A stretch of DNA of 64,000 nucleotides. It comes from Annona cherimola (taxonomy: Eukaryota; Streptophyta; Magnoliopsida; Magnoliales; Annonaceae). How positions within the stretch are numbered: position 1 is the first letter of the stretch; every line of letters starts with the position of its first letter. Below, piece by piece: positions 46,908 to 57,990 of the stretch. The position numbers and the translations under genes were made by a program. The notes beneath the pieces are model-generated. The model had not been told where the DNA came from, ran no database searches, and saw only the letters and a list, made by a program, of their open reading frames with translations. The DNA is taken from NCBI GenBank assembly GCA_030490835.1, contig CM059975.1:54613174-54677173 (forward strand), written 5' to 3'.

Positions 46908-48197
46908 TATGGAGACATTGTTAATTACTTGGTCTGTAAAGAAATTCCACGCAATTTCAGCTATCAACAGAAAAAGAGATTCGTGGTGGACGTAAAATAC
47001 TACATATGAGAGGACCCATACCTTTACAAGAGATGAGGCGATGGTCTTATTCGCCGATGTGTACCAAACGAAGAAATCCAAAGCATCCTTTATCACTGTC
47101 ATTCTTCACCATATGGTGGACACATGGGTCCCACCAAAACTGCAGCAAAAGTCCTACAATCCGGTTTCTTCTGGTCCACTTTGTTCAAAGATGTTCGATC
47201 TTTTACACTAACTTATGACAAGTGCCAAAGAACAGGAAACATTTCAAAGCGAAACAAGATGCCACTCACAAGCATTCTCGAGGTCGAACCGTTCGATGTC
47301 TGGGGCATGGACTTCATGGGACCTTTCCCATCCTCATTCAACAACCAGTACATACTTCTGGAAGTTGATTACGTAACTAGATGGGTGGAGGCGATCGCTT
47401 CTCCAACAAATGACTCACGGGTGGTAGCCAAATTCTTAAAATGCAACATTTTTACCAGATTTGGTGTACCACGAGCAATCATAAGTGACGGAGGAAGCCA
47501 CTTCTGTAACAAGCAGATGGAGCATCTGCTCAAGAAATATGGGGTCACACATAAAATCACCACCCCATACCACCCACAAACAAGTGGTCAGGCTAAAATC
47601 TCGAACCGAGAGATTAAACAGATACTTGAGAAGACGGTATCCCAATCACAGCGAGATTGGTCAAGGCAACTCGATGATACTCTTTGGGCATACTGCATTG
47701 CATTCAAGACTCCGATTGGAACAACACCTTTCAGACTAGTCTATGGAAAATCATGCCACTTGCCTATAGAGCTGGAGCACAAAGCATACTGGGCAATCAA
47801 ATTTTTGAATTTTGATTTGAAGTCTGTAGGAGAAAGGCGTCTACTACAGCTTGATGAACTCGAGGAGATTCAACTCGACGCTTATGAAAATTCAAAGATG
47901 TACAAGGAAAAGACAAAATTTTGGCATGACAAACACATCCGGCAGAAGGTAATCAAAGCTAATGACATGGTGTTGCTTTTTAATTCTCGTTTTAAATTGT
48001 TTCCAGGAAAATTGAAGTCGAGATGGTCGGAACCATTCAAAGTATTACAAGTGTTTCCTCATGGAGCTATTGAAATTTGGAGTGAAAAGACGGGAGCATT
48101 CAAAGTCAATGGGCAGCGCCTCAAACCCTACTTCTCAGGGGATCACATTCCAATAGGAGGCATCCACTCCTTCTGCGAAACCACACCACTCAATTGA
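46908..48197 (+). pseudogene. pol: Athila-like integrase, catalytic Glu replaced
   Basis: Starts YGDIVNYLVCKEIP with TGA stops near 47007 and 47031, then an open frame from 47124. Zinc region: [11 protein letters not shown] and, where the Cys pair is expected, YDKC, so one Cys is Tyr. Core: [11 protein letters not shown] (first Asp), [10 protein letters not shown] (second Asp) and [17 protein letters not shown], with Lys where the catalytic Glu is expected. The C-terminal half through [14 protein letters not shown] is open to 48197. Inactive as an enzyme. Confidence 0.88.
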
Positions 48198-49860
48198 AGA
48201 TCAGCAGTCAGGCTGATGACTTTAAACCAAGCGCTTTTCGGAAGGCAACCCGAACTTTTCCTTTTTCTATCAGGGAAGTTTTAGTTTTAATTATTTCTTT
48301 TAGTTCCTTTTTAGAATTTTGATACTTTTTAATTTTGAGCTTTATTGGTTATTTTCAGAAACTGCTTGGAAAGAAGCACCATGGGATGTAAATTCGGCTC
48401 AACTCGCCAAAACAGGAAGTTAATATTTCACATTTTTACAATTATTCCCTTTTATTTTGATGGCATGATTTACATTGAGGACAATGTCAACTTCAAGTGT
48501 GGGGGTGAATGCGTTGCATTAATTTTCTATAAATATTTCTTTCACTACCCTGATATTTATATTGTTGTAAAAAAAAGAATAATAATAAAAAAAATAAAAA
48601 AATAAATGGTGTGAAATTTTTTTGGAAAATTCTTGCATAAAAGGTAATATTAGACCCCACTTTGAACTCTTGAATGCCTTAAAAGTAAACAATACGTAGA
48701 ATTTCAACATCTTTGAGTGAGGAAAAGTTGAAGCTTAATAAGATGTTAAATTTGTTTTTGAACATGTACTTGTTGAAAATACTTGGATTTTTGTCCTAAC
48801 TCACTTGATGAAACTGATATACCCAGGAACCTATCCTGTTTTCTTTCGAAATCAGAATAATCTTCTCTAATTTGTCAAAAGTTTTTTTCTAATACACACA
48901 ATTGTCATTTAAGAAGGTAGTTTTTCCCATATACATGAAAAATTTTATTATGGTTGAAGAAATTTCCAAAGCCAAAACTCCATTGAACCAATTTATGGAC
49001 ATGATTAAGACAATTTTCTTTTGATGATGAGCCTATCTTTAAAAGTATAACAGTTGTTTACCCCTTTTTGAGCCTGAACTTAAACTACAATTCCTACTTT
49101 GTCGAACCAACTTTGGAATTGAATTCTGAGCTGAAAAATGAAACAGGGAATAACATCTCCTGGCAGTGCAAATAATGACTTCCCAGATACCCTGAAATAT
49201 GGTGAGGGAAATTATTGCCGGACTTGGTTTAAAAAATAAATAAATAAATAAATAATTCACAGAGCTAAACCAAGGATAAGAACAGGCTTGAAAAAGAATA
49301 AAAGCACTAAGTGTGGGTGTAGCATTATTTCCTGTTATAAAATGTGGCTCAAGTCATGCAGAGACAGTTCAAATTTTAATTCGTTTGCCCCACCTGACCG
49401 TTGTCCTACTAAATCCTTATGATCCTATAATTGGCTAATTGAGTTAGCAGAGGAAATTTAAATGCAAAAATATATATATATATAATTTTGATGAGACGTA
49501 TTTGAGGTAATTTGACTAATATTTTCTGCACTACTACCACTTAAATTATTAAATGTGTGTACAGAATAACTTAACAAATGGGGAAGATATCTGATAATTA
49601 AGAGTTTATTGCGGGAGTTTTTAACTCTTAATGATAGAAAACAAATTAGGTGACAGGGTGTACAATATTAGTCATGAGAGAAGGGATTACTGACTGAGAT
49701 GTTCAATGAGTATCATGTTCCAAATTCCTGAATTTAATACTCTCATTAGTTTTGATGATGAGTTAAACAATTTTTGCTCAAAATTTTGAAATTTTGCAAT
49801 CTGTTCTTGAATTCCTTTATATTTGCTTGAGGACAAGCAAAAGTTAAGTGTGGGGGTATT
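48198..49860 (+). other. Athila-like 3' non-coding region
   Basis: About 1.66 kb without a credible frame. It includes GGAAGGCAACCCGAAC (48240), a counterpart of which lies near 60055 in the second Athila-like element. G-rich tracts AGTGTGGGGGT occur at about 48495 and 49848. Near 49170-49206 the segment CAGATACCCTGAAATATGGT is shared with the other element. A short AT microsatellite lies near 49470. No env-like frame is seen. Confidence 0.65.
49847..49860 (+). other. Polypurine tract
   Basis: AAGTGTGGGGGTATT immediately before the 3' LTR TGATAATTGG. A similar tract at about 48495 could be a second priming site. Confidence 0.75.
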
Positions 49861-50257
49861 TGATAATTGGAAATTGGTATTATATTTTTGTGGACATTTT
49901 ATACCAATTTGGTGGATAATTAATTGAAATTAATATGAAATTTGGTTTAAAATGTGGTTTTGCAACTTTTGGGTATTAAATATTAATTTCAAGCAATTTA
50001 CACAATTTTTATAATCTTTTAGCTTGAAATTACATTTTATTTGTTGCCATGAAATTAAATGGGTTTGAAATAATTTCTTTATCCGCTAATAATTTTTAAT
50101 GAATTAAATATATATATATATATATTTTTATGCAGGAAAAAAAAGTTTCACCAAGTGGGTCCCACATGGAAAAATCCTGCAAAAATCCAAGCCATCCATC
50201 ATGTCCAATGTGTCCAGCCATTTATTTTCCATCAACCAAAAGGCAGCAATAGCATTT

Positions 50258-51513
50258 CACGTGCATACTATCCAAATCATGCAGCCCATTTTTAGATGAC
50301 AACTGTCCATTCCATGTTGCAAATCAAAATTTCATAAACTGCCCAATTCACGTGATTTAAAATACAGCAGCCATTGAGGGACCCCAAAAGCCATTACGTT
50401 CATCAAGCAACCCAATTTTCAGCCGTCCACCATGATTGCCAAGATGCACATGAATATTCAAATTAGCAGCTATTCATCCATCCGTCCATCCACTTTTAAT
50501 TGCAGCAAGCTTAGCCGTCACTAGAAGCTGTCCAAATTATAATTGTTCAACGGCTGAAAATTTCTTCACCGCCCAAACAAGCTGTCCACCAATTCCAACA
50601 TGTTGTCTAGAAGATTTTTATCCAGCAGCAATATTTATATCATAGCATAACATGTGCGTGAACATCATTCATAACCCCACATCCATTTTTTCATTATTTA
50701 AATACCACAACGATTATTCCCATTACCATCACGTGAATTCATGCAGATCACATCAAACAGCAACATCCAGCAAGTGCAGGCATCAGCAACCTCACGTGAT
50801 GAGTGGCCCACAAATATTAATATGCCTATCCAGATTTTTTTATATATGCAGCAGATCATTTTAATTGACCCCACAGATTCAGCACTATGATCACGTCCAA
50901 CCATTGAATATGCTGTCCATATATCACGTGATCAGCAATCCATTTGTCATGCCGTGAATTCCATTCATCAAGCTGCTGAATTCCATTCATCATACTCACG
51001 TGATTTCCATTTAGCCCATTTCATAAATCAGTAATGCATATACGTCCAGCAATAATGAAGCAAAATTCAGCAGCATGCATTCATGATGGACCCCACAAAG
51101 CCCATTCACGTGAGCAATGCTGCACTAAAAATGCACCGTCCATTAATTTTTATTTTTTTAGCAGCAATATATTATTCCAGCCATCAAAGTCGTCCATCTC
51201 CATACAAATTAAATTTGCCGTCCAAATCAAAGTTATCCAAAAATTCCATCCATCCAGAAATTTTCTTCAGATTCTTAGCCTCCCAAATTCAATCCAGGCC
51301 ATTGATGCAGCTGCCAAAATTCACCGTCCAACCCCTTTAAATCCAGCCATTGATTTGGGTGTGTAAAATCCATTAATCTCAACCATCACAAGCTACCAAA
51401 AATCAACTTCCAGAATTTTTCCACCGACCCGTCACGTGAATTCAAATGCAGCTGAATTTTTTATGGACCGCACTTGCAGCAATGCATTTAGTCCTTATTA
51501 TCCATTTCACGTG
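50258..51513 (+). promoter_or_regulatory. Array of nine CACGTG palindromes
   Basis: Exact CACGTG at 50258, 50349, 50730, 50793, 50925, 50997, 51107, 51433 and 51508; eight of nine are followed by A. CACGTG is the plant G-box bound by bZIP and bHLH factors. Chance would give well under one in this AT-rich 1.25 kb. All lie upstream of the TATA box at 51645, so a promoter role is likely but inferred. Confidence 0.85.
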
Positions 51514-51644
51514 ATAAAAATTAAACATAGCTGTCCACTCTCATTGATCATTCCAGCTGCCCATCACGTTATTTAGCTGTCCACAACATCCCTGTACATG
51601 AATTCAGAATTGCGCATTCAAATAATGGACCCCACATGAAAATC

Positions 51645-51653
51645 TATAAAAAG
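51645..51653 (+). promoter_or_regulatory. LTR TATA box
   Basis: TATAAAAAG, about 130 bp after the last CACGTG site and before a purine-rich leader. Confidence 0.72.
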
Positions 51654-52718
51654 GGAGCATCCGGCAGAGGAGGGGAGGAGATTTTTGAGCATTCAAAGAG
51701 AATATTGTATTTTGTACAGAGAATTCCAACGTGCGGTAGCAGAAAATTCCAGCAGCTTAAAAAAAATATTCTCCATTGGATAATTCAAACACAGAGTTCG
51801 TCCCAGAGCAGAGAAATTCAAAAGCATAATTTGGAGAAAGAAAGCAAGGTGGAAAGCACGGAAAAAGGCGGACCGGCGAGTTGCACGGAGCAGCCGACAC
51901 ACCATCGGGGCTTCAAACCAATAAGCTTTTCTATCTTTTCCCTTTTTAATTTTTGTTATCTTGTTTAAGATGGATTGTAATTTTAATTTTATTTGAACTT
52001 AAACATGCTTGCCTAAACCTTAAATCTAGGGTTTCGGATGTAGCATGCGTACAATGCAGCGTTGTGTGGATTTTTAATTCATTTATTTTGAATGTTGTTG
52101 TTAATTCAATATCTTGTGATTTTTATGCTTGTTATGTACATAGGCCCGTACTTTGGCATGATTCCATATATTAGGTGATGGAACCGAGAGGTGAAAATCT
52201 AATATACGAAAATCAAAATATTAAACTTGGAAATCTAAGACTATGAAAATAGGCATGATAACCTTGAGGAATTACATGAACAAACCATAGAACTTAATGG
52301 ATTCTAATTCACTTAATCCCATGAGAATAGGTGGTTAAGAAAATTAGGGTACACCTTGTAGGTTTCGAGAGAAGGTGCAAGGATAAATTAGGGTTTGTTC
52401 TTCTTTAACAAATAATATCCAAATTAAATAATTATACCACTACCCGTTGCAAAATACGCATGTGAAATCCTAGACCCTAGGTATTTGCACTTTCGCTTTC
52501 TCTCCTCATTTTTAATTTGCACTTTTGCCATTTTATTTATTTTCTTTCCCTTTTATTTACTGCATTTTCTCTCCACTTTTCTATTTTATTTTCTATATTC
52601 TCTCCATATCCGATACGAAAGCGTTTAAAAGCAAAATTTATAGTCCCGAATTCCCTGTGGATCGATAATTTATATACTACAATCTATGACCCGTGCACTT
52701 GCGGTGAGATTGCGAACA

Positions 52719-54878
52719 AATATTAAATGGATGGTTTACACAGCCCATAATGTGATTAATAAATGTCAAATGAGCGGAAAGTTTCACTTCAAATATTTAA
52801 GAAGTAAAATGAATGATTTAGGGCTATTTTGGACAAGGTATCTCTGTTGAAATTTAATTTAATTTCAGATATATGTAGCTGTTTTAAGCATTTATTGTGT
52901 AGTGATTAGTTCAGTTGTTTTGATGTTAAATTCATGAAATTCCAAGCCTATGTAATGATCCATAGTTGGGTGAAATGATTGGTTGGTAACTTAATGCATT
53001 TTCATCCATTTTGAACGAAAATGATGCTTGATTTAAACAACAATATATATAGGTAATTATAAAGGTAAAATACCTTACTTATGGAATAATTAAGGGACGC
53101 CCAAATCTTGTAGAGTGGAAACAAAATTTTATTTTACATACATATGATAATGTGACGTCCAACAAGAGGAGAAAAAATTTCATTTTTGAACAAATTAAAT
53201 GAGGAACTTTGATTGCTTGATTGTTTCCTAATTAATGTGTAAATATGTATCTAAACTAAGAAAAAATGGAAATGAAAATTTTTTTTGAGGTTACCTTGAT
53301 TATCCTATGGTATATGCGTAATTAAAGGATGCAAATCAAGGATATGGATGACAAGGGTAATGGTTGATCATAATATTACATGTACACTTAGCTAAAGTGC
53401 AAAAATAAAAAGAAAATATGGCAAAATGAGAAAATATAAGGCTGATAAAATCTAAAAAATTTGAGGTTGAAATTAGCAGCCGTAACTTATAAATAAATGC
53501 CTCAAATGAACACCAAGGTGGGAATACAAAGTATGGGTTTTAAATTTCAATACATTGAGTTAAACTTAAACTTAATAGTTATAAATGAATTTGAAAACTT
53601 ATCCTAAATAAGGTTATCAAAAATGAAAAGAATAGTCACAATGGAATCACAAGTTACACCAATATGTGAATCCGAAAAATTGACACCAAACTTGAAAGAG
53701 AAGTAGTTTAAGTTAGTTTGATGTAAATTCATTTGGGTTGAAAAATCTTAAGGTATACAAGCATTTGTAATTCTATGCATATGGATAAGATATCATTTTC
53801 ATTATTTGGGTAAAGGCAAAGAACAGGTGGAAGAAGAGAATTGAAGCTATCACAGGTAAGCAAGCAAAAACTTTGAAAAGTACTTTCTAAATTTTGATAA
53901 TAGATTGCAACTTATTTTATTTAAATACTTTTAAAATTATTTAAGGATGATCACTCCTATAATTCTTATAAATTGACTTGAATATTGTCTTATTAAAATT
54001 ATGTTGAAAAATTATGGTTCAAATGTCTATTCTTGAAAAGCATGCTAGCATGTCTATGATCATGGTGCCAAGGAACTAGGTCCACTTTAGAGGAGTAAGC
54101 GGATCGGTTGTCCATCTCTAGTGTGACCAAGTCACTAACACAGGCCAAGGGCCGGCAGCACCCTCCCACAAATGGGAGCAGAATGATGCGATGGTCGACT
54201 GGCTAGCGTACCATCAATACGATGTTCATATCATTTTGATAATAATGCATTTGCGTTATTTATGAAATGCCGACGTTGGTTATGATGTTAGCTATTTGAA
54301 AATGTTTATACAAAGGAAAAAATTTGCCTGAAAATGATGTAGCTTGCTTACTGAGTTAATACTCATATTTTGTTTTTCAAACCCAACACAGGTACAAGAA
54401 GACTAAAGAGGAAATGAACAGGTTTAATTGAAGAATTATGAATCTTGTATTCCTTTATATGCATCTTCATGAACGGTTAAGTCCTATGGAAGTGATGTTG
54501 TGGTCCGCTTCTTTTTTATGAACTTAAATATCTTTGATGTGATATATGTGAGATGAGATTTGAACTTATTATGTAAAAAAAATTGAAGGGTCATTTGTAT
54601 GTATGAATTTTATATTACAAGAATGATGTGAAATTTTATTGTATATGATGGAAATGATGTGTTGCGAATAAATAATGAATGTAAATACCAGAGCTTGTTG
54701 ATAGCCAAGATTGACAAATTTAGGGTATAAATGAACACATTGCCATGAGGTAAAACTCCAATGGAATGAATTCTCAATGTATGTTTATGATATAAATAAA
54801 TAAATAAATCACTGCATGGTTAGGGCAACAATCCTGCTCACATTTACCAATCAATAAACGATCTTGGAGTAAAGCTAC
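52719..54878 (+). mobile_element. Gypsy LTR fragment
   Basis: Plus-strand LTR lacking its promoter part. 52720-52945 matches 20031-20255; 54335-54878 matches 30140-30675. It contains the GTAAGCAAGC landmark near 53855 and a GTGACCAAGTC segment near 54121. It is bounded on the left by the Athila-like 3' LTR and cut on the right by the second Athila-like element, after GCTAC. It may be the 3' LTR of the element at 30132-35327. Confidence 0.75.
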
Positions 54879-55929
54879 TGACGAGCTGCGTATATGTCAA
54901 TTAGAATGCTCACTATTTACGCAAGTATATGTGTCGTGTCAAGTAATAAAGAGTGAGTAGAGTATCGTTCCCACGAGGAATTGTTAATTGGAATTATTAA
55001 TTAGTTAAATTGCTTTTGAGGGATTGAAAATTCTGAGCTTGTGATTTAACTAAACTAACAATTGCAATGAGAAATTAGAGTGAAAGTTCGAGACTACTAG
55101 ATACTTTAAACGGGTTTTCTGATTATGGATGGCAGATGGATAGCTTGGAATCCTTGAATCTGAACTATATTGCTCTGGTTTTTTTAAGTGGATTGCATAT
55201 GTATTTACTAGCCCAAGTTCATATATCTTTATATATGTTTTCCAACAGTATATAAAGCTAATTACACCCTATTTAAGTGCTATGTTCCCATGCCATTAAA
55301 TAAAGTAAAATTGATAAGTTAATAACTTGTACAATGACCACACAGGGTTTAACAGCATATTTCTATCCGTTAAACAACTCTCCTTACACAAAGGTCGAAA
55401 CCTATGCCTTGCACATGGATCCGGCAAAGATCTTCCTCTTCCAAGGATAAATCAAGCAATTAAATCATCTTACAAGGTAGCTAATCTTGTAAAAAGCATT
55501 AAACTCACACATGCAAAGGTAAATCATACACAATCATATATAAGCTTAAATATTCATTACTGAATATTCTAAGAACCAAAGACCAATATAGTTTAGAATC
55601 CAATTCATCCTACCTATCCATCAAATAGAGGTTTAGTTCGAAGACATGATCTTAACATCCATTACATCTATATAGAAAGTATCCATAAAGACAGAGAAAG
55701 AAAATTGGAAAGAATAAGAGAAAACTGTTTCCGGCGGTTTCCACCAACGGGGCTTGAATCCTCTCTTCGATCCATGCTTTAATTTTGATTTTCACTTTCT
55801 TCTTCACTTTGGTTCATTCTCAGGCTCTCTCCTCTCTCTTCTCGCACGCACGAACCCCTAGGAACTATATATAGAGTCCTCTTTACGCAGCTTACGCACT
55901 AGAATATTCGCGTACGGATGAGTATTAGT

Positions 55930-56260
55930 GCCTAGGCACCAACTCTCTGGGTGCTGAGCAACTTGGACACATTCTGGAAACCCTAGAAATTTTTTCATTG
56001 GCGCCTAGGCGCCAACTCTCTGGGCTGTCCCTGCTTGGAGCTTCTCCTTAACTTTTGTAGCTGCCCCTACTTGGCACCTGGGCGCCCCTGGATGCAATTT
56101 CTGAATTGTGGCTTCAACGACGTCTGCACTCGAGTTGCATGTAGATGATGTGGCGCCTGGGCACCCCTGGATGGCGCCTACGTGCCAACTTTCTGGAAGC
56201 TATGTTGTGAGTGGTATGTACTGTCAACGGCCAAGTTACGTAGGGCGGCGCCTAGGCGCC
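55930..56260 (-). repeat. GGCGCC palindrome array in U3
   Basis: Two perfect 14-bp palindromes GGCGCCTAGGCGCC at 56000-56013 and 56247-56260, plus decayed copies near 55930, 56073, 56152 and 56173, several followed by AACTCTCTGG or a variant. More copies occur at 59537-59550 and, as a variant, at 63958-63971. On the minus strand the unit reads TTGGCGCCTAGG, whose first eight bases equal the start of the primer-binding region of the element. Confidence 0.85.
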
Positions 56261-56504
56261 AACTCTTTGCCTCTGGATGCCTCAGCTTGCATTCAATTCG
56301 TCCGCTTTGCCTTCGTGTGTCCCGTCATTCCTACAAAAGATGGAAAAACTAAATAAATAAACTAAAAATACCTAAATAATGGTAAAATTGCCTAAAAACT
56401 AATTAATGCTCCTAAAATGCAAAGCGGGTGATAATTAAGCTAAAAGAGTGCAAACTAAGCCTAATCTCTTGAACTAACACACAAATTAAGTTTGAAATGG
56501 GTTA

Positions 56505-56532
56505 TGATAACTCGTAAAAATACGAGTTATCA
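56505..56532. repeat. Perfect 12-bp hairpin at the LTR edge
   Basis: TGATAACTCGTA, four A, then TACGAGTTATCA: a perfect inverted repeat forming the outer edge of U3, adjoining the polypurine region CACCCTCAAACTTAAA on the plus strand. It could mark the integrase recognition end or a DNA/RNA hairpin. Confidence 0.9.
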
Positions 56533-57990
56533 CACCCTCAAACTTAAATGTTGTTAGTCCTTGAGCAACACATGCAAATAGAATGAATAAATGAATGAAT
56601 GTATGCAGACTCTGTCAACTCCTTTTGCTTCTGATTATGCATTGATCAATTCACTTAGCCATTTCACAAGGTTGTGATTAATTCAACCTGAAAAATCCTT
56701 CATTATATAAACAAGGCATACATTTTCCTTTTCAAACCAAGTTACATGTGGATGCCAAAATTTCATAGTGCAACGTCATATTTCAACACGTTAATCTTTC
56801 ATTCGATCAGAAAACTGGTTAGGAAATCAATGAACTCAAGCAAACCAAGGATTAAACTAAATACACTGGTTACAGCAAATGGTATCAAGTCACTGAATTC
56901 AATCTCTAACAACTGCACATTCTTTTTCCACCCAAACTTATTGCAAAAATTCTCCTCACCATATTTCAGGATATCTGGAGATCTATTTTTTTTTGGCTCC
57001 ACTCACCATATTTCAGGGTATCTAGGGAGAATTTTTATTTTTTTTAAAGCATTGTTACTGTGATTTTCTTTTGCTTTTTTACGCGAACGTTGCCATTTGT
57101 GGATGTCAAGTCCCGGTTACTCAGCTTAGGTCAACCACCCTCTTTTTATCTTTTTCTAATGCTTTATTAGGGGTACTGAACATGTTTGAGTAATTCCTAT
57201 GAAATAATACCATTTCTGAACCCGTTAAAGTACTTGGTCAGCACATATTTAGTTCAGTTTTCATCATCTCGGTCTGAAAGACATGCCTGTTATTGAATTA
57301 GAACAATGTATTATGAAATTCCTTTTAATTCTTTCACATGTTAATTTCAACCTGCTTTATACTTGGTTTCAATCTAAGGGTGTGTTTGGTTGGAGGTAAA
57401 ACTTTTTGATGAAAACTTTTCAGAGTAGAAGTTGTCAAGTTGATAGAAAATGATGTGATATGATAGGGGTAATAACGAGGTGTAAAGAGAATAAAGTTAA
57501 AATAGATAGGGTAGTTGTATGGGTATTTGTGTGGAAACGATTAAAAAGTAGAATTGTTTATATAGGAAAATGTGAAAAAATAATTAAAAAATAAGGTAAT
57601 TATGGGAAGTGAAAAGTTTTTGATTGAAAAGTTTTTATTGACATGTTTTGTGTGTAACCAAACACACCCTAAATTTCCCATTCTTTCATGAATTCAATTT
57701 CAAATTAGAATTAATCACAGCCTTGCACATTTTCACAATCAGATGAATTGAAACAAAGACAACTTTCATTAACTGGAATTGAAATACGTGCAACATAAAC
57801 TAAAGCATGAAAATTAAAATGCAAAACTAACTTATGGTTGAGAATTATACACACCCCAAACTTGAGAGATGCGTTGTCCTCAATGCATTAAAATGAAATA
57901 AAAATGATCCTAAAATGAACTAAAAATGAAAATACAATGAAAAGTAAAAATAAAAGAAAAGAAAAACAAAAAGAAAGGACTGGGTCTCCC
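56533..57990 (-). other. 3' non-coding region of second Athila-like element
   Basis: No credible gene. It begins with the polypurine region near 56533-56550. A CTCACCATATTTCAGG segment occurs twice (about 56954 and 57001), and its reverse is also found in the first Athila-like element near 49180. The MITE at 57378 lies here. Confidence 0.65.
57378..57669. mobile_element. Tourist-type MITE, 292 bp
   Basis: Terminal inverted repeats GGGTGTGTTTGGTT / AACCAAACACACCC, with longer imperfect subterminal pairing (AAAACTTTTC-like on both sides), flanked by TAA at 57375-57377 and 57670-57672. The 3-bp TAA/TTA duplication and terminal sequence fit PIF/Harbinger-derived MITEs. No coding capacity. Confidence 0.92.

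Larger units (their letters stand above)
41066..52718 (+). mobile_element. Athila-like gypsy element, near complete, inactivated
   Basis: Plus-strand element with only the last part of its 5' LTR (41066-41162), a tRNA-Asp-type primer site, gag (split by a hAT element), protease, reverse transcriptase, RNase H, integrase, a long non-coding 3' region, a polypurine tract and a full 3' LTR (49861-52718). Domain order and the primer site support the Athila/Tat side of Ty3/gypsy. Over a dozen in-frame stops, mostly TAG and TGA, and a few frameshifts disable it. It interrupts a gypsy LTR that resumes at 52719. The env-like frame of classical Athila elements was not found. Confidence 0.88.
49861..52718 (+). 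repeat. Athila-like 3' LTR, 2858 bp
   Basis: Begins TGATAATTGG after the polypurine tract and ends TTGCGAACA. The U3 holds nine CACGTG sites (50258-51513) and many GCTGTCCA-type motifs. A TATA box lies at 51645. Downstream there is a purine-rich leader, then CTCTCCACTTTTC and ACCCGTGCACTTGCGGTGA, which match the 5' LTR remnant at 41066. After the end the interrupted gypsy LTR resumes. Confidence 0.88.
54879..56532 (-). repeat. 3' LTR, 1654 bp
   Basis: Reading on the minus strand it begins TGATAACTCGTA and ends CGCAGCTCGTCA. The plus strand end shares TGAC(A/G)AGCTGCG and long stretches with 62908-64000, with visibly more differences than the LARD pair. TATA-like CTATATATAG (minus) lies near 55866-55875; GGCGCC palindromes lie upstream of it in LTR sense. 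A 78-codon frame at 55327-55563 is antisense LTR sequence. Confidence 0.88.

Noticed and set aside
48495..48505. G-rich tract that might mark an LTR start
   Set aside because: It resembles the true polypurine tract at 49847 but is not followed by the LTR start TGATAATTGG; probably an internal or secondary tract.
51034..51366. 110-codon frame in the Athila-like U3
   Set aside because: Lies among CACGTG motifs upstream of the TATA box. Composition is that of the surrounding repeats and no domain is seen.
55327..55563. 78-codon plus-strand frame conserved in both LTRs of the second Athila-like element
   Set aside because: Antisense LTR sequence with no recognisable motif; the equivalent region near 63360-63600 is shared because the LTRs are copies.
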